Shown: positions 1-6,698, counted from the stretch's first letter. The stretch is 9,723 bases of DNA from an uncultured Candidatus Planktophila sp. (GCA_937927965.1 CALEZA010000048.1:1-9723), one strand, 5' to 3'. The notes: a model not told the origin generated them from the sequence alone. Program-made: numbers and translations.

Positions 1-1749
1 GACAATTCCATCTTTGACAGCAGGACAGACTGTTGAACAGAACCAAGCCGTTGGATTGATTCTCTCCCACCCTGGGCTAAATATTGCTGGACTCTTCTCT
101 GTGCTATTGCATCTCTCGAGACGCCCACTTGCGACACAATTTGGAATGTCTCGAAGTGGATGGGGAGTATCAGATATGTAGATCAAGTGAGGGGACGAGC
201 CTTTGAGAGCAGAATAGACCTTTGCCTGACCATCTAGCCACCATTGGGTACGGCTAGGAAATTCTGGCGGAAGTTCAAAGTGCTGCATGCCACTGACCAA
301 GACCGCTATTGGTTTTGTCTCGTGAATTCTCTTTACTGCGTAATCTCTCCACGCGGAGCAATCTGCATTCTTATATTCGCCTTCTTCAACCTTCTTGACG
401 GCAGGGCCTGGACAGGCAGATTTTGTCAGGGAGATAAGTGTGAAGTTCTCTTGATAGGCAAGCTTTTCTAAAGCTGGAAACCATTGGGCTGCATGAGAAT
501 CACCGAAAAGAACTATCTTGCGATCCGACTTTGGTCCGTAGGTGCAGTCGTTTGAAGTTGTTTCACCATTATTGACATGACAATCATCGAGATACACCTT
601 TGGTCGCTCTTTGATTTGCTCCAAAGAGTATTGCTGACCACCATCTAGTGTGATTGTTGTATTGAGAGTGGAAGAGATTGCGATACCAGTGGTTGCTGCG
701 ATAGCAGTTGCCGAGAGTGCGCCAATTACGACCATTCGTGGAGCAAATGACCTGTGGCGAAGTGGCTCTTCTATCCAGATATGAGTGAGGTGGGCCAGCA
801 GCAAGGTTGAGAGAATTGCGACAGCCCGTTCCAAGATACTGAGCCCGCGACCAAAGTAGACCATGGGGATCACGAGCAACGGCCAGTGCCACAAATAAAG
901 TGGGTATGAAATCTCACCGAGCCACTGAGTAATTCTTAAATTTGAAAAGAAATTAAGAATAGATGGCCACGAAGATATGGAAGCGATAGCTATCGCAGTT
1001 CCCAGGACTGGAGCAATTGCAGCGGTACCTGGGAAGGGAGTCTTGTCGGTATATATAAATGTGGAATAGACGATTGCCACCAAGGCTACCCACGGATATA
1101 CGACAGAAAACTTGATCTTCGATGGGATGAAAATCAAAAGTGCTCCGACACCGAGCTCCCATGCACGGGTAGGCAGAGAATAGAAAGACCAAATTGGGGA
1201 ATGTTCAGTTAGATAGAGCGACCATACAAAGGATGCCAGTGTGATTGCAGAAATAGTGTTTCTTACGCCTCGACGACCACCAACTTTAAAAGCTGCGACG
1301 ATGATAAATGGCCAGAAGAGGTAGAACTGCTCTTCAACTGCGAGGGACCAGAAATGAATTACAACAGGTGGAATAGCTTCCAAATTCTGATAATCCATCT
1401 GCCAAAAAGCGAAGAGAAAATTGGAAATATAGATGCTCGCCGCAAAGATATGGCGACCAAGATCTTCTCTCATTGTTCCCGGATACAGCGCCCAAGCAGC
1501 AAGGGCGGTGATCATCAAAATTGAGAATGATGTCGGTAGAAGTCGCTTTGCACGACGAAGATAGAAAGCTCTGAAGTTCAGGCCTCCTGTATTCTCAATC
1601 TCTCGCAGGAGTAGACCAGTAATTAAGTAACCTGAAATAACATAGAAAATGTCGACACCGACATAACCACCACCAGCTAGATTTGCGTGAAAGAGAAGTA
1701 CGAGGATTGCAGCAAGTGCTCGCAGCGCTTGTATTTGCGGAATTCTCAT
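1..1749 (-). CDS. AT3-family membrane acyltransferase fused to an SGNH domain (3' end cut by window edge)
   Basis: The minus frame is open for 583 codons from an ATG at 1749 down to base 1, with no stop, so the C-terminus is missing. Residues 1 to about 361 form an acyltransferase-3 (OafA/YrhL-like) membrane domain with roughly ten or more hydrophobic helices. It carries the R-x10-H motif (R10, H21), GVDIFYVISGYLI (31-43), the RxxR loop R66-A-K-R69, HFWSLAVEEQ (132-141) and LWHWP around H288. The last helix is about 339-361. An extracytoplasmic SGNH domain follows, with nucleophile motif GDSH (S418) and several cysteines that could form disulfides. The usual closing Asp-x-x-His block is not seen and probably lies just past the edge. 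Fusions of this type O-acylate cell-surface glycans: the membrane part passes the acyl group across and the SGNH part delivers it. The acceptor cannot be told from sequence. The start lies 3 bases after the apt stop, so co-transcription is likely. The Shine-Dalgarno is weak (GAGAG inside apt). Confidence 0.88.
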   Translation of the reverse strand, partial: MRIPQIQALRALAAILVLLFHANLAGGGYVGVDIFYVISGYLITGLLLREIENTGGLNFRAFYLRRAKRLLPTSFSILMITALAAWALYPGTMREDLGRHIFAASIYISNFLFAFWQMDYQNLEAIPPVVIHFWSLAVEEQFYLFWPFIIVAAFKVGGRRGVRNTISAITLASFVWSLYLTEHSPIWSFYSLPTRAWELGVGALLIFIPSKIKFSVVYPWVALVAIVYSTFIYTDKTPFPGTAAIAPVLGTAIAIASISSWPSILNFFSNLRITQWLGEISYPLYLWHWPLLVIPMVYFGRGLSILERAVAILSTLLLAHLTHIWIEEPLRHRSFAPRMVVIGALSATAIAATTGIAISSTLNTTITLDGGQQYSLEQIKERPKVYLDDCHVNNGETTSNDCTYGPKSDRKIVLFGDSHAAQWFPALEKLAYQENFTLISLTKSACPGPAVKKVEEGEYKNADCSAWRDYAVKRIHETKPIAVLVSGMQHFELPPEFPSRTQWWLDGQAKVYSALKGSSPHLIYISDTPHPLRDIPNCVASGRLERCNSTEKSPAIFSPGWERINPTAWFCSTVCPAVKDGIV

Positions 1750-1752
1750 TTT

Positions 1753-2280
1753 TTAGACTCTCATCACTGAACGAACAGTTATTTCAGGAAATTTAGAGGA
1801 TATCTTCTCTCGTCCACCCAGGGCCTCAATCTCAATCAATACGACAACTTCAGATATTTGAGCACCAAGAGCCTGAACCAATTCGATTCCAGCAATCAGC
1901 GTTCCACCTGTTGCCAGGACATCATCGACGATGAGAGCCACATCCTTGCTTGTGAGTGCATCTATATGTGCTTGAATCTCGTCGCTTCCATATTCAAGAC
2001 CGTAACTTCTCCCTATTGTTGTGAAGGGGAGTTTCCCTGACTTTCGAAGTGGAATAAAGCCAACCCCACTATGGGCCGCGATTGCTGCTGCAAGAATGAA
2101 GCCACGAGCTTCAATTCCAACGCAATGGGTAAAGCTCTTCGCGGACCGTGATAAATGCTCGGTGATCACTTTGAAGGCAGAGGGTTCTGCGAGCAAAGGA
2201 GTGATATCCCTGAAAAGCACACCTGGAATTGGATAATCTGGAACTTCCCGAATGAGGGCGAGAGCCTTCTCTAGTTCCAT
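1753..2280 (-). CDS. apt: Adenine phosphoribosyltransferase
   Basis: This 175-residue protein has normal length and full motif content for Apt, the cytosolic purine-salvage enzyme that turns adenine plus PRPP into AMP and pyrophosphate. Visible motifs are PGVLFRDITPLL (19-30), GIEARGF (55-61), LRKSGKLP (78-85) over the flexible loop, and the PRPP-binding signature VDDVLATGGT (118-127). The ATG at 2278-2280 is preceded by AGGG (2290-2293 on the minus strand) at a 9-base spacing, which supports this start. Its start is only 18 bases from the 3' end of tRNA-Leu on the same strand, too little for a separate promoter, so apt is probably read from the tRNA promoter. It ends with TAA 3 bases before the acyltransferase start. 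No metabolic link between apt and either neighbour is evident. Many other actinobacteria keep apt beside relA; relA is not seen here. Confidence 0.96.
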   Translation of the reverse strand: MELEKALALIREVPDYPIPGVLFRDITPLLAEPSAFKVITEHLSRSAKSFTHCVGIEARGFILAAAIAAHSGVGFIPLRKSGKLPFTTIGRSYGLEYGSDEIQAHIDALTSKDVALIVDDVLATGGTLIAGIELVQALGAQISEVVVLIEIEALGGREKISSKFPEITVRSVMRV

Positions 2281-2289
2281 AGCGTCTGA

Positions 2290-2293
2290 CCCT
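2290..2293 (-). promoter_or_regulatory. Ribosome binding site of apt
   Basis: AGGG on the minus strand, 9 bases before the apt ATG, lies in the 18-base spacer after tRNA-Leu. It implies that apt translation needs a transcript running out of the tRNA, from which the tRNA must be processed. Confidence 0.5.
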
Positions 2294-2298
2294 ATCTG

Positions 2299-2382
2299 TG
2301 TCCGAAAGGGGACTTGAACCCCTAATCCCTTGCGAGAACTAGCACCTCAAGCTAGCGCGTCTGCCAATTCCGCCACCCGGAC
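2299..2382 (-). tRNA. tRNA-Leu (anticodon GAG)
   Basis: An 84-base class II tRNA can be folded by eye on the minus strand. The 7-bp acceptor pairs GTCCGGG with TTCGGAC (two G-U pairs near the bottom), and the discriminator is A. The anticodon arm CTAGC/GCTAG encloses loop TTGAGGT, giving anticodon GAG (complement of 2346-2348), which reads CUC and CUU leucine codons. A long variable arm, typical of Leu tRNAs, and a T arm with TTCAAGT loop follow. No CCA tail is encoded: after the discriminator the DNA reads CAG, so CCA must be added by nucleotidyltransferase. apt begins 18 bases downstream on the same strand. Confidence 0.95.
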
Positions 2383-2487
2383 GAGTGTCCTCCGAGCACG
2401 GGCTTAAGCCTATGCGATAGAGGGTGAATTACTGGGGAAGGATAGCAAGGCGCCTGTCAGGACGCAAAACCTCCGAAAGGCCTAGGA
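2383..2487. other. Non-coding gap between divergent tRNA-Leu and M20 peptidase genes
   Basis: This 105-base stretch is the longest gap in the window and must hold the promoters for the tRNA/apt/acyltransferase transcript (leftward) and the peptidase (rightward). No pair of -35 and -10 boxes is convincing on either strand. TAGGCT on the minus strand near 2405-2410 fits a TAnnnT -10 pattern but has no good -35. Short palindromes GGCTTAAGCC (2401-2410) and AGGCGCCT (2448-2455) are present and may be chance. No open frame of note, RNA motif or terminator is seen. Confidence 0.5.
2475..2480 (+). promoter_or_regulatory. Ribosome binding site of the M20 peptidase
   Basis: GAAAGG lies 7 bases before ATG 2488, which favours that start. 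A competing purine run, GGGGAAG at 2490-2496, lies 9 bases before an in-frame ATG at 2506, so the shorter protein cannot be excluded. Confidence 0.45.
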
Positions 2488-3807
2488 ATGGGGAAGAATG
2501 CAGGTATGACACTCTCATTAGAAGAAGAGACAGTAGCTATCTGTCAGGACCTCATTCGAATCCCTTCAGTTAACTTCGGTGAGGGAAAAGGAGATGAGAA
2601 AGCAGTTGCCGAATATGTTGTCGCTAGTTTGGCAGAGGTTGGCATTGCCGCTCGTATCTATGAATCCGCTCCCAATCGATGCAATGTAATTGCAAATATT
2701 GAAGGAAGTGACCCAACTCGACCAGGTCTTGTTGTTCACGGACATATCGATGTTGTTCCAGCTAACGCTGCAGATTGGAGCGTTGATCCATTTGCCGCCG
2801 AAATTAAGGATGGAATGATTTGGGGGCGTGGCGCTGTAGATATGAAAAATGTTGATGCGATGCTTCTTGCCATTGTGCGTCGTTGGGCTCGAACAGGTTA
2901 TAAACCACCTCGCAATATTGTTCTTGCATTTTTCGCAGACGAAGAGGCAGGCAGTAGTTACGGCTCTCGCTATATGACTGCCAATCATCCCGAAGTTTTT
3001 CAAGGCTGCACAGAAGCTATCTCTGAAGTTGGCGGATTCTCAGTCACCGTGGGAGATGGAAAGCGCCTGTATTTTGTTGAAGCAGCACAAAAAGGAATTC
3101 ACTGGATGAAGTTAACTGCAGATGGTCGCGCAGGTCATGGTTCCATGATGAATGATGAAAATGCTCTCACAGCCCTTTCGACAGCTGTTTCAAAGATCGG
3201 TAACTACGAGTGGCCGCAGCGATACACAAAAACTGTCAAGCTACTCTTTCAGAAAATTGCCGAAGCTACAGGCAAGCCATATGACGAGAAAGATTTGAGA
3301 CCACTTCTAAAGGAGATCGGTCCGACTGCACGGATGATTGGTGCAACACTTCAGAACACTGCGAACCCAACCATGTTGGAGGCTGGATACAAGGCAAATG
3401 TTATTCCTGGAAGCGCAAGCGCCGTTGTTGATGGTCGTTTTCTTCCTGGTTATGAAGAGGAACTCAATGCCACCGTTCGGGAGATTGTTGGCCCAGACAT
3501 CACTATAGAGACGCTTACTCATGACATTGCTCTTGAGGTTGAATTTGGCGGACCATTGGTTGATGCCATGTGTGCAGCAATCAAGCGAGAAGATCCTGAA
3601 GGAATTCCTGTTCCTTACACTATGAGTGGAGGAACGGATAACAAAGCTCTCTCAGAGCTAGGAATTGTTGGTTATGGCTTTAGTCCCTTGAGACTTCCTG
3701 CCGACTTGGACTTTATGGCGTTATTTCATGGAGTGGACGAGCGAGTGCCAATCGATGGACTTCATTTTGGCGTGAGAGTGCTCTCAGATTTTCTAGAAAA
3801 CTGCTGA
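2488..3807 (+). CDS. M20-family metallopeptidase (ArgE/DapE/carboxypeptidase-like)
   Basis: This 439-residue protein matches the M20 dizinc amidohydrolase family, cytosolic enzymes that hydrolyse dipeptides, C-terminal residues or N-acyl amino acids. Metal ligands and catalytic residues are readable: H86-x-D88 in the HGHIDVVP block, D118 in GRGAVDMKN, general base and ligand E152-E153 in FFADEEAG, E180 in the third-ligand block, and H414 in the late FHGVDERV block. The lid/dimerisation domain spans about 205-330 and contains GRAGHGSMMN. C-terminal MSGGTDNKAL is typical of the family. The substrate cannot be assigned. DapE and ArgE names are possible, but the sequence most resembles the general M20 dipeptidase-like actinobacterial proteins (Rv2141c type, from memory). 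The start may be ATG 2488 or in-frame ATG 2506. The latter gives MTLSLEEETV, a usual family N-terminus. The 3' end overlaps the convergent aldo/keto reductase by 15 bases. Confidence 0.9.
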   Translation: MGKNAGMTLSLEEETVAICQDLIRIPSVNFGEGKGDEKAVAEYVVASLAEVGIAARIYESAPNRCNVIANIEGSDPTRPGLVVHGHIDVVPANAADWSVDPFAAEIKDGMIWGRGAVDMKNVDAMLLAIVRRWARTGYKPPRNIVLAFFADEEAGSSYGSRYMTANHPEVFQGCTEAISEVGGFSVTVGDGKRLYFVEAAQKGIHWMKLTADGRAGHGSMMNDENALTALSTAVSKIGNYEWPQRYTKTVKLLFQKIAEATGKPYDEKDLRPLLKEIGPTARMIGATLQNTANPTMLEAGYKANVIPGSASAVVDGRFLPGYEEELNATVREIVGPDITIETLTHDIALEVEFGGPLVDAMCAAIKREDPEGIPVPYTMSGGTDNKALSELGIVGYGFSPLRLPADLDFMALFHGVDERVPIDGLHFGVRVLSDFLENC

Positions 3808-4743
3808 AACCTCATCTAGAACTGATCTAATAGTTTGAGGAAGCACAATCTCCTCTGAAGTAAGGATTCCACGCAATTGTGCACCTGTGCGGGCACCGAC
3901 GATTGCAGATGTCACGCTTGGGTTATCTCGCACCCAAGCAAGAGATACTTCAAGTGGTGAGAATCCAAGACCTTCTGCGGCAACGCAAACTGCTTCAACA
4001 ATCCGACTGGAGTTTTCATTGAGATAAGGCTCCACATGTTTTGCAAAATGCGGTGCGGCAGCCCGTGAATCACTCGGTATTCCTTTTCGATACTTACCTG
4101 TCAAAACACCACGAGCAAGTGGAGCCCAAGCCAAGAGACCAATATTCATATCATTGAGAGCAGGAATGATTTCAGACTCAGCGCTGCGATTGAGAAGCGA
4201 GTATTCAACTTGGTTAGAAACGATAGGCGCTTTCATTGGATGCAATTCTTGAAGGGTTGCAGCTCGCGCTAATTGCCAACCAGTGAAGTTAGAGACACCT
4301 ACATATCTGGCCTTTCCAGATGTATATGCATGATCGAGGGCCGAAAGTGTCTCATCGAGGGAAGTGTGAGCATCCCAGGATTGAATTTGCCAGATATCAA
4401 GATAATCCGTGCCCATGCGGCTCAAGGTCTTATCCAACTCAGCAATCAAGGAAGCGCGGGTGTTGTTAATAACTCTCACCCCATTGACCAAATTGATGCC
4501 AGCTTTTGAGGCGATGATCACTTCACTGCGTTGAAAGAGAGTGCCAATCATCCCTCCAATCACTCTCTCGCTATCGCCATCACCATAGGTGGGTGAGGTG
4601 TCGAGAAAGTTTCCTCCAGCATCGATATAGGCTCGACATTGATCAGCTGCTTCATGTGTGTCGGTATCTCTGCCCCAGGTCATGGTTCCGAGCCCTAGGC
4701 GTGAAAGTGATAGCCCGCTATTTCCAGCTCGACGCATCTCCAT
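3793..4743 (-). CDS. Aldo/keto reductase with a substituted catalytic histidine
   Basis: This 316-residue TIM-barrel AKR is predicted to reduce carbonyl compounds with NADPH in the cytosol. The N-terminal hairpin RRAGNSGLSLSRLGLGTMTW is typical. Of the AKR tetrad, D48 (in NFLDTSPTYG), Y53 and K80 (ASKAG) are present. At the fourth position, where family members have His (LDLYQVH-type motif), this protein has Gln121, read as IWQIQSWD; the codon CAA is at 4381-4383. The C-terminal SAIVGARTGAQL is the usual cofactor-phosphate-binding loop. The start is chosen at ATG 4741-4743 because TAAGG lies 9 bases upstream (4753-4757); a longer in-frame TTG at 4759-4761 would overlap this site. The gene diverges from the histidine phosphatase across 80 bases and converges on the M20 gene with a 15-base overlap. 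The substrate is unknown. The His to Gln change may slow carbonyl reduction or shift specificity. Confidence 0.9.
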   Translation of the reverse strand: MEMRRAGNSGLSLSRLGLGTMTWGRDTDTHEAADQCRAYIDAGGNFLDTSPTYGDGDSERVIGGMIGTLFQRSEVIIASKAGINLVNGVRVINNTRASLIAELDKTLSRMGTDYLDIWQIQSWDAHTSLDETLSALDHAYTSGKARYVGVSNFTGWQLARAATLQELHPMKAPIVSNQVEYSLLNRSAESEIIPALNDMNIGLLAWAPLARGVLTGKYRKGIPSDSRAAAPHFAKHVEPYLNENSSRIVEAVCVAAEGLGFSPLEVSLAWVRDNPSVTSAIVGARTGAQLRGILTSEEIVLPQTIRSVLDEVSAVF

Positions 4744-4752
4744 AATGCGCGA

Positions 4753-4757
4753 CCTTA
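4753..4757 (-). promoter_or_regulatory. Ribosome binding site deciding the aldo/keto reductase start
   Basis: TAAGG on the minus strand lies 9 bases before ATG 4741-4743. This places the start 6 codons inside the longest open frame, which would begin at a TTG. Confidence 0.55.
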
Positions 4758-4789
4758 GCAATACATCAAAGTGAATTACTCGATAGCCT

Positions 4790-4795
4790 TATCTT
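4790..4795 (+). promoter_or_regulatory. Possible -10 box for the phosphatase operon
   Basis: TATCTT fits the TAnnnT pattern of actinobacterial -10 boxes. It lies in the 80-base divergent gap and would give a leader of about 20 bases carrying the phosphatase Shine-Dalgarno. No clear -35 box is seen at 16-18 bases upstream, so this is tentative. Confidence 0.3.
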
Positions 4796-4811
4796 CTAGA
4801 AGTTCGTGTCT

Positions 4812-4819
4812 AAAGGGGG
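4812..4819 (+). promoter_or_regulatory. Ribosome binding site deciding the histidine phosphatase start
   Basis: The purine run AAAGGGGG, continuing into AGAG, ends just before ATG 4824. It sits inside the frame of an upstream GTG (4806), so the ATG is the better start. It is the strongest Shine-Dalgarno sequence in the window, fitting the first gene of an operon. Confidence 0.6.
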
Positions 4820-4823
4820 AGAG

Positions 4824-5453
4824 ATGTCAACAATTATTCTTCTCAGACATGCCCATTCTCAAGCAAACGAGCAGGGATTGTTAGCTGGTCGTAAGCCAGG
4901 CGTCCTGCTCTCTTCAAAGGGACGAAAGCAAGCGGATGAGTTGATCAATCGAATAGGAAAAGCCCCTGTCGACTTTCTGCATATCAGCCCTATGCAGCGG
5001 TGCCATCTCACAATCAATCCGTGGCTTGCAAGTAGATATTCTTCTTCTATTACTAAGTCTGAAATCGATGAGGCTTTCGACGAGGTTGACTATGGCAATT
5101 GGAGTGGGAAGTCTCTTGCATCACTAAGACGCAAACCCCTTTGGAAGACTATTCAACAAAGACCTTCTCTCGTAACATTCCCTGAAGGGGAGAGTATGAG
5201 AAAGGCTCAAAAGAGAGCCATTTCGAGAATAGATGAGATCCTCTCCAAGAACTCTAAAAAGACACATCTGATTGTGACTCATTCAGATCTCATCAAAATG
5301 ATTGTGGCTCACTACTTAGGAACAAAACTAGATAATTTCCAAAAGATTCAAATCGATCCCGCGACCTTTACGGTTCTATCTGGAAATTCTCAAGGGCTTT
5401 CGATTAGAGCACTCAATAGCTCCGATACTCTGGGACGGATTCTGGGAAATTGA
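4824..5453 (+). CDS. Histidine phosphatase, MSMEG_4193-type (phosphoglycerate mutase-like)
   Basis: This 209-residue protein belongs to the histidine phosphatase superfamily (branch 1), whose members use a phospho-histidine intermediate. LLRHAHS gives R8 and nucleophile H9 (RHA instead of the common RHG). The second arginine is R59 in SPMQR, and the second histidine is H153 in IVTHSDLIK. EVDYGNWSG (87-95) and the PEGESM block (120-125) supply the usual acidic positions. LLAGRKPGVLLSSKG (19-33) is the signature I associate with the actinobacterial subgroup that travels with DUF3090 and SCO1664-family genes. It is predicted to be a cytosolic phosphomonoesterase; the natural substrate is not known. 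The start is ATG 4824, supported by a strong purine-rich site; a GTG at 4806 is the alternative. The stop TGA overlaps the TTG start of the DUF3090 gene, implying translational coupling. Co-direction with mshC makes a sugar- or inositol-phosphate substrate conceivable, but this is inference. Confidence 0.9.
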   Translation: MSTIILLRHAHSQANEQGLLAGRKPGVLLSSKGRKQADELINRIGKAPVDFLHISPMQRCHLTINPWLASRYSSSITKSEIDEAFDEVDYGNWSGKSLASLRRKPLWKTIQQRPSLVTFPEGESMRKAQKRAISRIDEILSKNSKKTHLIVTHSDLIKMIVAHYLGTKLDNFQKIQIDPATFTVLSGNSQGLSIRALNSSDTLGRILGN

Positions 5454-5983
5454 TTACTACTTTTGAAAGTGTAGATCGTTTTACCGTCGGTACTGTGGGA
5501 GAGCCAGGCAATCGAACTTTCTACCTCCAGATTAGGGCCGAGAGTCGCTTGATATCTCTATCTCTTGAGAAATCTCAAGTTGAAATTCTTGCAGAGCGAG
5601 TGAAATACATGTTGAAGGAGATTCGGTTAGCACATCCTCTCTCAATGCCACCTGCAAAGGTGCGGGATCAGCTACCCCTCGAAGTACCCGTAGAGGACAG
5701 TTTTCGTATCGGTGCTATAGCGCTTTTTTATGATGAAGAGAACGAAAAGATTCAAGTTGATTTAAGAGAAAACAACCCTGACTATGATGAAGATGAAATT
5801 ATTCTCACCATAGACCCAGAAATTGAAGTAGTGCGCCTATTTATTACAACGACTCAAGCCGAGACCTTTTCAGATCGAGCTCTTCTTGTTGTTGCAGCAG
5901 GAAGAGCCCCATGTCCATTCTGTGGATTTCCCATCAATCCCGAAGGCCATCTTTGCGCCAGAGCAAATGGATATCGTCGATGA
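5450..5983 (+). CDS. DUF3090 family protein (trio partner)
   Basis: This 177-residue protein of unknown function matches the actinobacterial DUF3090 family. GTVGEPGNRTFYLQ (14-27) near the N-terminus is the family hallmark. The middle is a beta-rich region with a very acidic stretch (about 121-130, YDEDE). The C-terminus ends in a compact metal-knuckle-like motif, C155-x2-C158 and H167-x-C169, followed by NGYRR. The four ligands could bind zinc (inference), although the spacing is not that of a standard zinc ribbon. No signal peptide or membrane segment is seen. It starts with a rare TTG (5450-5452) overlapping the phosphatase stop as TTGA. It ends in ATGA shared with the next gene, so it lies in the middle of a translationally coupled trio. 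It is probably a partner or regulator of the flanking phosphatase and kinase-like proteins; no biochemical role is established to my knowledge. Confidence 0.9.
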   Translation: MITTFESVDRFTVGTVGEPGNRTFYLQIRAESRLISLSLEKSQVEILAERVKYMLKEIRLAHPLSMPPAKVRDQLPLEVPVEDSFRIGAIALFYDEENEKIQVDLRENNPDYDEDEIILTIDPEIEVVRLFITTTQAETFSDRALLVVAAGRAPCPFCGFPINPEGHLCARANGYRR

Positions 5984-6681
5984 CTACCTCATTAGATATC
6001 CTCTCCAATGGAGAAATATCGGTTGAAGGTCGTCTAGTTGCAGCATCCAATGCCACACTTTTCACGACGATTACTTTAGGTGAGCGCAGTTGCAACGCAA
6101 TTTATAAACCATTTTCTGGCGAAAGACCTCTCTGGGATTTTCCAGATGGAACTTTGGGGTTGAGAGAGCGTGCAGCGTATGTGCTGAGTGAATTAGGCGA
6201 GTTCAACCTGGTTCCAACAACTATTCTCAGAGATGGCCCTTTTGGAAGAGGAGCAGTTCAACTCTGGATAGATGTTGACGAGTCTATTGATATGGCTTTG
6301 TATTACAGGCAAAGAAATCCTTCATTAAGGTCTGCGGCCCTTTTTGACGCCGTAATTAACAATACAGATCGAAAGATTGGACACCTTCTGCCGACAAAGG
6401 AGGGCGAACTCTTCTTATGTGATCATGGAGTCACTTTCCATGAGGAGTTCAAATTGCGAACAGTTCTCTGGCAGTGGGCAGGTGACGAGCTTTCCTCTGA
6501 AGAAATGGCTCGGCTTCAAGCTCTTCATTCAATGATTTTCGAATCTACTACCGAACTCGATGAACTACTTTCCCATCAAGAGATTGAAGCCCTCAACCAG
6601 AGAATTCAGGACCTTCTCAAGGAGGGAAGATTCCCAAATCCGAGCGAGGATTGGCCTGCAATTCCTTGGCCTCCTTTTTAG
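5980..6681 (+). CDS. SCO1664-family protein with phosphoinositide-kinase-like fold
   Basis: This 233-residue protein is of the SCO1664 family, mostly actinobacterial, with distant resemblance to PI3/PI4 kinases. Kinase-like features are intact: candidate ATP-binding lysine K43 in IYKPFSGERPLWDFPDG (41-57), possible helix-C glutamate E63, RDGPFGRGAVQLW (84-96) as hinge-side strand, catalytic-loop-like DAVINNTDRK (123-132), and a DFG-like D148-H-G (148-150), followed by KLRTVLW (158-164). This argues for an active phosphotransferase rather than a degenerate one, but the substrate (small molecule, lipid or protein) is unknown. ATG 5980 overlaps the DUF3090 stop (ATGA) and gives the family's usual N-terminus; in-frame starts further upstream would run deep into DUF3090. 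mshC follows after 23 bases. A kinase-like and a phosphatase gene in one coupled operon suggest opposite steps on one phosphorylated compound (inference). Confidence 0.88.
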   Translation: MTTSLDILSNGEISVEGRLVAASNATLFTTITLGERSCNAIYKPFSGERPLWDFPDGTLGLRERAAYVLSELGEFNLVPTTILRDGPFGRGAVQLWIDVDESIDMALYYRQRNPSLRSAALFDAVINNTDRKIGHLLPTKEGELFLCDHGVTFHEEFKLRTVLWQWAGDELSSEEMARLQALHSMIFESTTELDELLSHQEIEALNQRIQDLLKEGRFPNPSEDWPAIPWPPF

Positions 6682-6692
6682 ACGAGAAAAGA

Positions 6693-6698
6693 TAGAGT
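6693..6698 (+). promoter_or_regulatory. Possible -10 box of a leaderless mshC promoter
   Basis: TAGAGT (TAnnnT) ends 6 bases before ATG 6705, the spacing expected when transcription starts at the start codon. No Shine-Dalgarno precedes mshC. No clear -35 box is present, and read-through from the upstream trio (23-base gap) is the simpler alternative. Confidence 0.25.

Noticed and set aside
584..1192. Two minus-strand open frames of 102 and 79 codons
   Set aside because: They are out of frame with the continuous 583-codon acyltransferase reading, which carries all the family motifs.
2401..2455. Palindromes GGCTTAAGCC and AGGCGCCT as operator sites
   Set aside because: Each is short, single-copy and different from the other; without a regulator or conservation they may be chance.
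2448..2486. Terminator hairpin upstream of the M20 gene
   Set aside because: Possible stems are only 3-4 bp and no U-tract follows on either strand.
2566..3003. A 145-codon open frame on the minus strand
   Set aside because: It is antisense to the well-supported M20 peptidase core motifs, has low-complexity Asn/Ser composition and matches no family I recognise.
5911..5979. Upstream start for the SCO1664-family gene
   Set aside because: It would add 23 residues encoded within the DUF3090 Cys/His region; ATG 5980 gives an ATGA junction and the expected N-terminus.
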